DNA from: Larimichthys crocea
Lineage: Eukaryota; Chordata; Actinopteri; Sciaenidae
Assembly: GCF_000972845.2 (NCBI RefSeq)
Contig: NC_040032.1
Location: forward strand, 3,305,073-3,369,072
Reading direction: 5' to 3'
Length of the DNA stretch: 64,000 nucleotides
Under the pieces are notes generated by a model. The model did no database searches, had not been told where the DNA came from, and saw only the letters and a list, made by a program, of their open reading frames with translations. Of this stretch, positions 53,921-64,000 are shown in pieces. The stretch's first letter is position 1; every line of letters begins with the position of its first letter. The translations under genes were made by a program, and so were the position numbers.

Positions 53921-54834
53921 TGCTTCATGTGGAGCCCCACTCCTGCAGACACTCCGTGGACCAGCCTGCAGAATGTTTCACCTAGACGGATTAGGTTAGT
54001 GTTTAAACTCGATAGGCCTGTAGAGGACGAAGTTTTAGTAAAAGATTGATTTGGTCATTTAGTATTTTAACTCACCTCCCCACGTCTGCCGATGGAGCTT
54101 CTTCCATCTGATGTAGCCGAACCACATCAGGCAGTGACGACCTGAGAGAGGCTGTTAGCTATTGCTGATCCTCTGCAAACACACAATAGAACATTTTCAT
54201 AGTGGAGGAATGTGAACAGTGATTGTCTATATTGTAGCCAAGACAAGGAAGGACTGAGGTTCAAAGGTCAACATTATACAGTTTCCGTTACATTGTGGTT
54301 TGAGCTACTGTGTCTAAGGGTCTGAGAATAAGGGACAGCTTGATTGGTAGATCATAGAGATCTGATTGGTTAAGTCGACTGCCTGTTGAATCAAATGTTT
54401 GTTCAGCTGGACCAGGTCAGCGCTCTCTCTTCTTTCTCTGCCCTACACTGTCTCACTCTCTAATAGAACCATTGTACAAAATAATAAACATCCGTGTACA
54501 GCTGACCCTGTTTTAACAAAAACATGTTGTTCTTCTTAAATAGATTAAAATGCATTCTGACCTCCTGTCCTCTTCTTTTCAAACTCCTATGCATCAGCCC
54601 CCAGCCCTCTCCTATTTGTTCCTCTGCTATGTAATTGTAGTAGTATGTTTTATAGGTCATGGCATGAGAAGCTTGATGCCATATCAAGTGAAGTCCTAAT
54701 CATAAATTCAAAGGAGCATCAACATGACACACTTACATGACACCCAACTCGAGGCTGGAGATTAAGATGTAGTTGGCCGCCAAGTCGAAAATGTTCGCTG
54801 CTGCTGCTGTGTACATCTGAGGCATAATGATCCC
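53921..54834 (-). pseudogene. Fragment of a MATE-family multidrug/toxin extrusion transporter (slc47a-like), broken
   Basis: Three consecutive exon-like pieces lie on the minus strand. Exon 54834-54737 encodes GIIMPQMYTAAAANIFDLAA then NYILISSLELGV with good splice sites. Exon 54172-54076 encodes GSAIANSLSQVVTA then, one frame over, MWFGYIRWKKLHRQTWGG; one base is missing near 54127, creating a TGA. The third piece, 53965 to about 53921, encodes GWSTECLQEWGS and then degenerates. In intact SLC47A proteins these follow in this order (middle transmembrane helices of the MATE fold, H+/organic cation antiport). Splice phases agree if the missing base is restored. No other slc47a exons were found. 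The frameshift and truncation point to a relic; sequencing error at a contig start is the alternative. Confidence 0.72.
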
Positions 54835-55170
54835 CTGACAGACAAAAAACACATACTGTATGTTTCTGTGGCTAATGTGTCCTGGGCCACATTGAATGCC
54901 CAATAATTCATTGTCAGTGAAGTTAACGTGAATTATCATATCAGATTTCCTAATTTAAGAGATGTATTATGGAAAACTTTCTGTAGCAGCCATTACCTAC
55001 AGTGTTTCACTGAGAATCTATTGGACATGTGATGATCAGTGTCGATCCACAGTCTGTCTGAGAACTGTTGCTTTGGATAAGAAATCCACTCATATTCCCA
55101 CTCAATCTTCTATATGTAATCTAATATCATGTAATAAACAAGCAGTGAGGAATAAAACATGTAATAAATA

Positions 55171-56251
55171 TCACGTGTTCACACTGTCCTTCACTTTTCA
55201 TCATGATGGTAGTGCTTACAGTCCTGTATCTGCACATGTGGAAACCTATTATAAGCTTTAAGATTGTATTTTGACCAGTCAGAAGGCTTCAGTGAACGAG
55301 AGTAGCGTGAGAGGGGGCGATGTGCTGCATCATGTCAGTAAAATGTACAATAGATGTAATAGATTTAATCTTTTTAAATGTTCTTTTTTTTGTATGTGTT
55401 TCAAATTAAGGCACTAAAAACCAAAAAGGGTGAATGAAAAAAAAAGCACTTTGAAATGATACATAAATGCACATTTCTTCAAATCAGATTTGTTTTCAGA
55501 TCTCAAGTTGAAAGCCTTACTCCATCCGTTTAAACAAGATTTCTCTTTTACTTCTTTTGTTTGTTCTGTCATTCATTTTAAAAAAGAATGACGAGTTAAT
55601 GTTTTTTTTTTCAAAAGGTGCATGAGGACACCCAGCAACATTACATATTGTGTACTTTTCCAGCTAATTTCATACTTTAAGGTCCAGTGTGTGAGATTTA
55701 GCGGCATCTAGTGGTTAGGTGGTAGATTGCAACCAACAAAATACCCCTCACCTCACCGTCCAATTCAAGGTGTGAATGCAAAACTATGGTAGTCATGAAA
55801 CTGGCAAAAAAAGACCCTATCTGGAGACAGTATTTTGATTTGTCCATTCTAGGCTTTTGTAGAAACATGGCGGACTCCTTGGAAGAGGACCCCCTTCCTC
55901 TGTAGATTTAAAATACTCATTCTAGGGTAAAGAAAGCATAACAGAAACACAGTTATACATATTATATTGTGTTTTGATAGATGTCCCTAAATCTTACACA
56001 CTGGACCTTTTTAATGTCGGTAAATGTTGATGATTTCATGGTGGAACGGCTCCTCATATGGAGGTGCTAAACCTCTTCTAAGATTATAAGTAAGCAGTTA
56101 TGTCCCTTAGTATTTTCTCCCAATATCCCCTTGTTTTAAAGAGTAAAGTCCACAACCTTCACTTCAGGTGTCTTAAACTCATTTTCTATTCTCTACCTCC
56201 TCAGTGTAGCCACTTTTGGACACATGTAGCAAGTTTATTTAAATTTATACG
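55171..56251. repeat. Duplicated block A, second copy
   Basis: Same orientation as 52066-53183, and it continues seamlessly to the right past the point where the first copy hits the gap. It lacks the 38-nt stretch present in copy one. Confidence 0.9.
55679..56010. mobile_element. GGTCCAGTG-family MITE, copy within duplicated block A
   Basis: Almost identical to 52575-52905 and at the same place within the block, so it was copied with it rather than inserted again. Confidence 0.8.
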
Positions 56252-56909
56252 GCTTTAGCTCTTCTTACTAGCCCTGAACGGAAAAAACACGTTCTTGAAT
56301 CAAACGACTTTCCCTCCTTCATTTTTTAAATTTAAAAATCTCTTCATTAATACTCATCAATAGTTTTTTAAACTTTCTTTTTACTGAATCTTCACCCAGA
56401 CACATTGGAGCGTTGTTTCCAGAGTGATGCGAGCTGTCGCTTTACGTCAGAATATGTGCAGCGTGTTTGTGCGTTTGAATGTCCTAATTATGTATGTGTA
56501 GAGGTTAGTTGTTGAACAGAAAGACAGAACTCCTCTTGGCGTTTGCTGTGTACATTTTCAACAAAACTCCTACGAAGTTGTGAAGTGATCAAAATGTTGT
56601 CGTCCCTCAGGAAACCACCTGTTGGCTGTACTGAAAAAAGAAAAACTGATCCAATGTATGGGTTAACTGTTGTGTATATGATATTTATGTAATAACGGTC
56701 ACAAAGAGGCAGAGCATCATTAGGAAACCACTACGCACACTGAAAATGTCTTTTAAAAAAAAGAAGCTTCTTTTTCTCAGAAGCTGGAAACACTTCCACG
56801 CTGAAAGATATTTTCCTGTTTTTCCCTAAACAGTTTCACCACCCCTCAACTATTTCTCCGGAGATTTACGACTCTGCCCGCTTCAGTATACTCATTTTAG
56901 TTCTTGCTA

Positions 56910-56947
56910 TGTGTGTGTGTGTGTGTGTGTGTTTGTGTGTGTGTGTA
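56910..56947. repeat. (TG)n microsatellite
   Basis: About 18 TG units with one TTTG interruption. Confidence 0.95.
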
Positions 56948-57264
56948 TAACAAACAGTTGACAACTTCCTGACTCGTTCCTTGCTTGTCATTCAATCAAA
57001 GCAGTGTTTTGTTGAGGTTGCAAGAATTTTGAAGTGGGATTATATTTGTTCAGTTGAGGATTTAGTTTCACATTGTGGAGGTGTCTGACGAACAGAAAGC
57101 TAAGAAGGAAAGGCACATTTCAGTGAAGCCCAGTTGGTGGTGTGACAGGAGAGACATAAATCCACTTTTTTCTGCTATATATCACACTTGTTTCCCGTTA
57201 AAGAGTGTGAGTTGTTTTTGTGCCTGTTTGGAGTTGTAAATTCCATGATGTTTGTAATATTGTG

Positions 57265-57270
57265 AATAAA
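57265..57270 (+). promoter_or_regulatory. Poly(A) signal AATAAA, probable shroom1 end
   Basis: TGTGAATAAATTAAGC is followed within 30 nt by CTGTCTGGTGTACC, a GT-rich downstream element. Confidence 0.5.
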
Positions 57271-57285
57271 TTAAGCTCTCCCTCT

Positions 57286-57829
57286 CTGTCTGGTGTACCA
57301 CATTTCTATTTTTTTTTTATTTCAGTTGGTACAGGGGCACCACATCAAACGCAAAACCCAACAGGCTATACATAGATAAGCAGTGAACTGTCATATGGTG
57401 GCTTTTCTAGACTAAAAATGTGAACTTCCTTTATCAGTTGAGGCTTTCCTGCGTTTGGTTTGTTCCTCTCGGAGATCGTCTCTGCCCTCTGCAGGCAAAT
57501 CAGCACATTACTTCTGAGCCTCCAATAATTTAGTGTCATTTACTGACATCAGAGCAAGAATTTACATTTTGTGTTTAAACATTGTATAAAAGCTTCATTT
57601 CCAGTATGAAAAACAGAGAGAGATTAACAGAGATTAAACCTATGCTTTACTGTTTGGGGAGGTGAATTATTCAGAAAAATGGGTTATCAGCCTGAAAAAT
57701 GAAAAACACATTTTAAAGTTGTGAGCTCTAAAACTGAATGTTGCCCGTTGTCTTAATGCTAAGCTAACTGTTGTCTGGCTCCGACATCATATTGAATGTA
57801 GTGTCAAGTGAATGGAAGTTTAAAGGAAT
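57286..57829. other. Intergenic, nothing recognised
   Basis: AT-rich with no coding exon; the last part grades into a dispersed repeat. Confidence 0.5.
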
Positions 57830-58228
57830 AGTTTGACTTTTTGGAACCACGCATAACGCTTTCTTGCTGAGATGTCGATCCACTGCTGTGCGCACTAAAT
57901 GTGAAGCTGGTGTCGGGAGGCAGTTAGCTAAGCTAAGCTTAGACTGAAGGGAGAAAAAAAAAAAGGATTTCATGTTGGCATTGGCAGAGGAAATCCCGGG
58001 AGAACAATGAGACACAGCAGACAGCACTTAGTGTAGTAAGTAAAAAAAACAAAAAAAAAAACACTTTTAATCAGAGTCCCACTGAAGACAGAAGGCACAT
58101 ACAACCAAACTCAGGGAATTCTAAACAAGTAAGATCTTTGTCAGACACTAATTGCATGGTAATTAGGTTTAGCGTCATTACAAAGACAGTGTAAGTGATG
58201 GAGCATTTAGTTGGCGTATGCTGTAGAC

Positions 58229-58694
58229 CAGTGGTCCCCAACCCCCGGGCCGCGGACCGGTACCGGTCCGTGGATCAATCAGTACCGGGCCGCACAAGAA
58301 TTAATTAGTTATTTCTGTTTTATTTATTATCTAAGTCTCCCGCAAGTGAGGAGAATACGGTCATTTCAAAAAAAAAAACGTTTCAAATAAAAGACAGCTC
58401 GACCTAGACTGGGACTATAATAAGGGGGACTTACTACTTCATCTACAGTTTGGTAGGAGAAGAAGAAAATTAAGTATAAATGTAAATTACAAAAGATAAT
58501 TAATTGTGCGAGGTAGTTGTTAATTATTTTTGGGTTGATAATTTTAATTTATTTTTGACTCATTGGATTTCACGGGCAACAAGCTACAATGCCTACTACA
58601 CGTTCTCCGCGCATGTTCTCAGCCCCCCCCCCGGTCCGCAGTAAATTGTCAAGCGTTGACCGGTCCGCAGTTAGGAAAAGGTTGGGGACCACTG
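58229..58694. mobile_element. hAT-Charlie (MER1-like) MITE in block B, first copy
   Basis: CAGTGGTCCCCAACC at the left and GGTTGGGGACCACTG at the right are 15-bp perfect inverted repeats, and the interior is rich in CCGGTCCG/CGGACCGG. The left target site is CTGTAGAC (58221-58228); on the right only TGTAGAC remains, one base short of the full 8-bp duplication seen in the other copy. Confidence 0.8.
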
Positions 58695-59469
58695 TGTAGA
58701 CGACAAACAGGAGGGACAAGGATGGCCTGATCACGTAGCAGCAGTTCTGTTACAGTGCTGGGTAATGAGGAGCTTTGCTGCTGATAATCACTGACTGTGT
58801 CCTTCTGTCTCGGGGACGGTGGGTAAAATAAACTCGACACCACAAAGAGGCCCAAAGAGTGATTCGTTTTGCTTCATGATACCAAATGGCTGTTAATGAC
58901 CAAGATATACAGCGTCCACAGGTGAGAAGGGTGGTTGAACATGTCGATGACTCGTGATTGCTGCGCCAGGTTCAGATTAGTGGCTCCAAAGTTCAACTTC
59001 CCAGCTGAACTATGAACTCTCCACCCGCAGGAATTCAGCACACCTTCAGACTCCTCCAACCTCTGGCAGTCATTACACTCAGCTCAGTTATGAGAACCAA
59101 GGCTTGTTCTCAAACCAAAATACTGACAGCGAAGCTGTATATCACCATGATTTATCTGTTATGGAGGATGTTTCTGTTGAAGCGCACTCTAATTAAACGT
59201 ACGCCCTGTTCATAACTCCTGGTACACACAATAGGATAATCATTTCAAAATCAATTCCAGACTTTCCTTATTATATTTCTTCACTGCGTCCAATTTCATG
59301 GCAGGTCATTAGAAGAAATCATCAAAATAATCATTTGTACATGTTCACGTGGAGCTTCTTCACTGAAATATGGCAAGTAGGCCTCAACTGTGTTGTGTTA
59401 TTAGACTGGATTGTGTTTAATACTTGGTAAGTGGGACAAGTTAAATCAAACCCTACCAACATCAGCAGA

Positions 59470-59665
59470 TGTTAAAGAAATATTTCAACATATTGAGAAA
59501 TGTGCTTACTTGCCAAGAGTTTGATGAGAAGAGTGATACCACTCTTGTGTTGGTAGGATACAGTCGGCAGCCGGTTAGTTTAGCTTAGCATAAGGTCTTT
59601 AAACAAAAGGGAACCAGCTAGCCTGCTTCTAGTCTTTAAGCTAAGCTAGGCTAACTTAATGCACA
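59470..59665. repeat. Dispersed fish repeat (AGCTTAGCATAAGG type) in block B
   Basis: Contains TTTCAACATATTGAGAAATG, GATGAGAAGAGTGATACCAC and GCCGGTTAGTTTAGCTTAGC, related to the repeat at 53215. Confidence 0.55.
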
Positions 59666-60304
59666 GCATGAGGTGGTATCAATTTTTTTCATCTATTCTC
59701 ACCAAATAGGTAAAGGGCAAACTATCCTGCATTTACACATATTATTGTGGTACTAAAAATGTGTTGTTTTGTTACTTCATTGCCCGTTTTTGGGGCTATA
59801 ATTCTACAGTGTCTATAATTATAGCTTTTTTTTTTTTTCCATTTTAACAAACACTTATTGCTGCTTCTTTTATCTAAAGGACTTGAGTAATTGTTTTCCC
59901 TAATTCTGGGTCTTGTTCCTGATCTTGTTGATGGCCTTCTTCCTCGTAGCAGCAGGAACTTGCTTAATAAAACCCCGAGGCTCAGATATAAAACTTGTCC
60001 TGGCGTTAAGCAGCGGATGCTGCTAAAGAAGTGACTCATGAGAAATAAAAGAACAGGATAGAGATGACTCCAGGCAAAACAAGACAAACAGTCAGAGAAT
60101 TACCCTTCTTCTTCTTTACCCATGATTACAGTTGCAGCTCAATCCTTCGGACTGAGGAAAAGGACCAGGACAGACAGGAACAAGACAGCAAAGTCGATTC
60201 TTCTGCTGGTTCTTGACTTCGAAGACGCCGGAGGCGGTGATTATTAACACACTGCTTTCGTTTGCTTGCATGCACACACATGCAAACACACACTCATTCT
60301 TAGT

Positions 60305-60314
60305 NNNNNNNNNN
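60305..60314. other. Assembly gap (10 N)
   Basis: Ten N characters between the two copies of block B. Confidence 1.
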
Positions 60315-60409
60315 AGTTTGACTTTTTGGAACCACGCATAACGCTTTCTTGCTGAGATGTCGATCCACTGCTGTGCGCACTAAATGTGAAGCTGGTGTCG
60401 GGAGGCAGT

Positions 60410-60458
60410 TAGCTTAGCTTAGCTTAGCTTATCTTAGCTTAGCTTAGCTTAGCTTAGC
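60410..60458. repeat. (AGCTT)n tandem tract
   Basis: About ten AGCTT units with one ATCTT variant. The first copy of block B has only a few units here, and its deletion begins at this tract. Confidence 0.9.
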
Positions 60459-61057
60459 AAAAGCAACCTAGTCTGACCACCATCTCGTTCATTTCGTTAG
60501 CTTCAGACAGAGCCAGGCTAGCTGTCTCACCCTGGTTCCAGACATTTTGCTAAGCTAACACACGCCGCTGACTGTGGTTTCATATTTACATTTTTGGGAC
60601 TGAAATCAAGACTCTGTGATGGGCTGAGGGAGATATATTTTCAGCTGTCTGCTTCCTCGTCTCTTGTCTTTTTCATGCCTCTGTGCTCTCGTTTGTTCAG
60701 CCTCACAGTGGAATGCCGCCCAGTTTGTCTGTCGGCGATAACAAATGCTTATTAAAAGACAAAGAATAGACTGAAGGAAGAAAAAAAAAAAAAGGATTTC
60801 ATGTTGGCATTGGCAGAGAAAATCCCGGGAGAACAATGAGACACAGCAGACAGCACTTAGCGTAGTAAGTAAAAAAAAAAAAAAAAAAAACACTTTTAAT
60901 CAGAGTCCCACTGAAGACAGAAGGCACATACAACCAAACTCAGGGAATTCTAAACAAGTAAGATCTTTGTCAGACACTAATTGCATGGTAATTAGGTTTA
61001 GCGTCATTACAAAGACAGTGTAAGTGATGGAGCATTTAGTTGGCGTATGCTGTAGAC

Positions 61058-61531
61058 CAGTGGTCCCCAACCCCCGGGCCGCGGACCGGTACCGGTCCGT
61101 GGATCAATCAGTACCGGGCCGCACAAGAATTAATTAGTTATTTCTGTTTTATTTATTATCTAAGTCTCCCGCAAGTGAGGAGAATACGGTCATTTCAAAA
61201 TAAAAAAACGTTTCAAAATAAAAGACAGCTCGACCTAGACTGGGACTATAATAAAGGGGGACTTACTACTTCATCTACAGTTGGTAGGAGAAGAAGAAAA
61301 TATTAAGTATAAATGTAAATTACAAAAGATAATTAATTGTGCGAGGTAGTTGTTAATTATTTTTGGGTTGATAATTTTAATTTAATTTTTGACTCATTGG
61401 ATTTCACGGGCAACAAGCTACAATGCCTACTACACGTTCTCCGCGCATGTTCTCAGCCCCCCCCTCCCGGTCCGCAGTAAAATTGTCAAGCGTTGACCGG
61501 TCCGCAGTTAGGAAAAGGTTGGGGACCACTG
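61058..61531. mobile_element. hAT-Charlie (MER1-like) MITE with intact 8-bp target duplication
   Basis: Same element as 58229-58694. Here both flanks read CTGTAGAC (61050-61057 and 61532-61539), an exact 8-bp duplication. The TIR is CAGTGGTCCCCAACC. Short open frames inside are the element's own non-coding sequence. Confidence 0.85.
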
Positions 61532-62274
61532 CTGTAGACGACAAACAGGAGGGAACAGGATGGCCTGATCACTGCAGCAGCAGTTCTGTTACAGTGCTGG
61601 GTAATGAGGAGCTTTGCTGCTGATAATCACTGACTGTGTCCTTCTGTCTCGGGGACGGTGGATAAAATAAACTCGACACCACAAAGAGGCCCAAAGAGTG
61701 ATTCGTTTTGCTTCATGATACCAAATGGCTGTTAAATTGACCAAGATATACAGCGTCCACAGGTGAGAAGGGTGGTTGAACATGTCGATGACTCAGTGAT
61801 TGCTGCGCCAGGTGCTCAGATTAGTGGCTCCAAAGTTCAACTTCCCAGCCTGAACTATGAACTCTCCACCCGCAGGAATGTCAGCACACCTTCAGACTCC
61901 TCCAACCTCTGGCAGTCATTACACTCAGCTCAGTTATGAAGAACAAAGGCTTGTTCTCAAACCAAAATACTGACAGCGAAGCTGTATATCACCATGATTT
62001 ATCTGTTATGGAGGATGTTTCTGTTGAAGCGGCACTCTAATTAAACGTACGCCCTGTTCATAACTACCTGGTACACACAATAGGGATAATCATTTCAAAA
62101 TCCATTCCAGAAGAAATCATCAAAATAATCATTTGTACATGTTCACATGGAGCTTCTTCACTGAAATATGGCAAGTAGGCCTCAACTGTGTTGTGTTATT
62201 AGACTGGATTGTGTTTAATACTTGAGTAAGTGGGACAAGTTAAATCAAACCCTACCAACATCAGCAGATGTTAA

Positions 62275-62485
62275 AGAAATATTTCAACATATTGAGAAAT
62301 GTGCTTACTTGCCAAGAGTTTGATGAGAAGAGTGATACCACTCTTGTGTTGGTAGGATACAGTCGGCAGCCGGTTAGCTTAGCATAGCTTAGCTTAGCTT
62401 AGCTTAGCATAAGGTCTTTAAACAAATGGGAACCAGCTAGCCTGCTTCTAGTCTTTAAGCTAAGCTAGGCTAACTTAATGCACAG
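62275..62485. repeat. Dispersed fish repeat (AGCTTAGCATAAGG type) in block B, second copy
   Basis: Matches 59470-59665, with extra AGCTTAGCTT units at 62379-62407. Confidence 0.55.
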
Positions 62486-63145
62486 GCATGAGAGTGGTAT
62501 CAATTTTTTTCATCTAATTCTCACCAAATAGGTAAAGGGCAAACTAATCCTGCATTTACATACATATTATTGTGGTACTAAAAATGTGTTGTTTGGTTAT
62601 GCTTCATTGCCCGTTCTTCTATAATTCTACAGTAGTCTAATAATTATCAGCCTTTTTTTTTTCCCCCCATTTTAACAAACACTTTATTGCTGCTTCTTTT
62701 ATCTAAAGGACTTGAGTAATTGTTTTCCCTAATTCTGGGTCTTGTTCCTGATCTTGTGATGGCCTTCTTCCTCGTAGCAGCAGGAAACTTGCTTAATAAA
62801 ACCCAGAGGCTCAGATATGAAACATTGTCCTGGCGTTAAGACAGCGGATGCTGCTAAAGAAGTGACATCATGAGAAAAAGAAACAGAGATAGAGAGGACT
62901 CCAGGCAGAAACAAGACAAACAGTCAGAGAATTACCCATTCTTCTTCTTTACCCATGATTACAAGTTGCAGCTCAAATCCTTCAGGACTGAGGAAAAGGA
63001 ACCAGGACAGACAGGAAACAAGACAGCAAAGTCTTCTTCTGCTGGTTCTTGACTTCAAGAAGACGCCGGAGGCCGGTGATGATATTAACACACTGCTTTC
63101 GTTTGCTTGCATGCACACACATGCAAACACACACTCATTCCTAGT

Positions 63146-64000
63146 CAGCTGCGTATCTTTGCCGTATCGACAAGCTTCAAGATGGATGTGAGCCACATTG
63201 CACAGAAGTTTTGGCTAGTTAGTTTGTTTCCTTCCAGGATATTTCAGTGGGATGTTTACTTCTCCTTAATGCTTCACAGTGTTTAATAATTCATCTGTTA
63301 TAAAGTGGAGCGATGATGAAGAGGCGAGTGCTGTAAATCCTCCTCAGAGGCACATACGCTTCCATTATTTTGTTGCTTCTGGAGGTTTGAGTCACTTTAA
63401 GTCGACACATCCTTTGTATTTAGTTTGGGTATGTTTGCATCTGGAAATCGAGATGAGAGGTGAAAACACAGAGGAAAACAAGCTAAGTCAGGTCTTGATC
63501 TCTCTGCTAAATGAGTAACACTAGTAAGTAAGTGATGTCATAGATTGATTTCCTGCTAGTGTTGTTTCATTTGGATCCAAAACAGACTTTTTTTTTTAAG
63601 AGAACAGACATCTACAAATCAAATTTTGGATGCACGCAGACCTGCAGACACTGTAAAGGAACTGTCTGATTTATTCTTTTTGTTGAGATGAATAGTCATT
63701 TTTGTGTCTGCCTTAGTGGTATAGGTGCCTATTACTTCTTTCTATGTTGTTAAAAATGACTCTTAATTGAGAAAATGTGTATTCATAATAATCAGTCATT
63801 AAAGATAAATAGAAATTGACCATTTTGGCTTTAATTTCTGTGTCTGAGCCTCTCCTGAAGGTGAAGAAGGTGCAAAAAGGCAGTGAAGAGAAGACTCCTT
63901 TAACAGACCTCAGACAGTGAGTAATAAGACGACTCACGGGACCTACTGGAATATTTTCTGAATCATGTTTTATTTACACCTTGCAAACACTCCTTAACTT
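63146..64000. other. Intergenic, nothing recognised
   Basis: No coding exon, splice-consistent ORF or named repeat was seen to the window end. Confidence 0.5.

Larger units (their letters stand above)
51572..57285 (+). other. shroom1: shroom1 3' UTR region, disturbed by a duplication and an assembly gap
   Basis: No further + strand coding exon follows. The first good poly(A) context is AATAAA at 57265-57270 with a GT-rich downstream stretch. Taken at face value the 3' UTR would be 5.7 kb. If the block 52066-55170 is an assembly or insertion artefact, joining 51572-52065 to 55171-57285 gives about 2.6 kb. The region holds two copies of one MITE, a (TG)n tract and a minus-strand transporter relic. 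Confidence 0.5.
57830..60304. repeat. Duplicated block B, first copy, ending at an assembly gap
   Basis: This 2475-nt block matches 60315-63145 from end to end in the same order and orientation. Differences are mostly single-base indels, plus one stretch of about 340 nt (60425-60766) missing here at an AGCTTAG repeat. The match ends at the base before the N run, and the second copy starts at the first base after it. Confidence 0.93.
60315..63145. repeat. Duplicated block B, second copy
   Basis: Starts directly after the gap with AGTTTGACTTTTTGGAACC, equal to 57830 onward, and matches to CTCATTCCTAGT at 63145. Beyond that it runs on into unique sequence. It keeps about 340 nt absent from copy one. 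Confidence 0.93.

Noticed and set aside
58649..59059. Minus-strand ORFs with MFNHPSHLWTLYILV in block B
   Set aside because: They break differently in the two copies, lack splice-consistent partners and match no known protein; treated as non-coding.

Overview
The window is nuclear DNA from a vertebrate, almost certainly a ray-finned (percomorph-type) fish. It has long AT-rich introns with GT/AG splice sites, many (CA)n/(TG)n microsatellites and several short non-autonomous DNA transposons of teleost type. Two spliced genes lie head to tail on the + strand. No bacterial, viral or CRISPR-like content was seen.

Region 1 (1-21.8 kb): aff4, the scaffold of the super elongation complex. Twenty coding exons between 2936 and 15777 can be joined with consistent GT/AG sites and reading phase, giving about 1149 residues with every known interaction motif in place. 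A long 3' UTR follows, with a proximal poly(A) signal at 19681 and a possible distal one at 21771. A perfect 8-bp-TSD hAT MITE (20852-21317) lies between the two.

Region 2 (21.8-43.3 kb): about 21 kb without recognisable coding sequence. It holds two CCAAT-containing segments, each ending in a good splice donor (22.55-22.89 kb and 40.43-40.78 kb). These are candidate alternative 5' ends of the next gene. The rest is microsatellites and transposon relics. In mammals, LEAP2, UQCRQ and GDF9 lie between AFF4 and SHROOM1; none was found here.

Region 3 (43.3-57.3 kb): shroom1, an actin- and Rho-kinase-binding cytoskeletal regulator. Eight coding exons encode about 1605 residues, roughly twice the human protein, without a PDZ domain but with ASD1-like and ASD2 regions. 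Its 3' UTR region is disturbed by a repeated 1.1-kb block, a 10-N gap, and a 2-kb piece carrying a broken minus-strand fragment of a MATE-family transporter (slc47a-like).

Region 4 (57.3-64 kb): intergenic repeats. A 2.5-kb block at 57830-60304 recurs at 60315-63145, separated only by the second 10-N gap. It looks like two overlapping contig ends that were never merged. Both copies carry the same hAT-Charlie/MER1-like element at the same insertion site.

The two genes do not form a functional unit: aff4 acts in nuclear transcription elongation and shroom1 in apical actomyosin control. Their adjacency is conserved synteny. I see no undescribed system; the items most worth checking are the assembly duplications, the slc47a relic and an unassigned minus-strand coding-like segment inside an aff4 intron.
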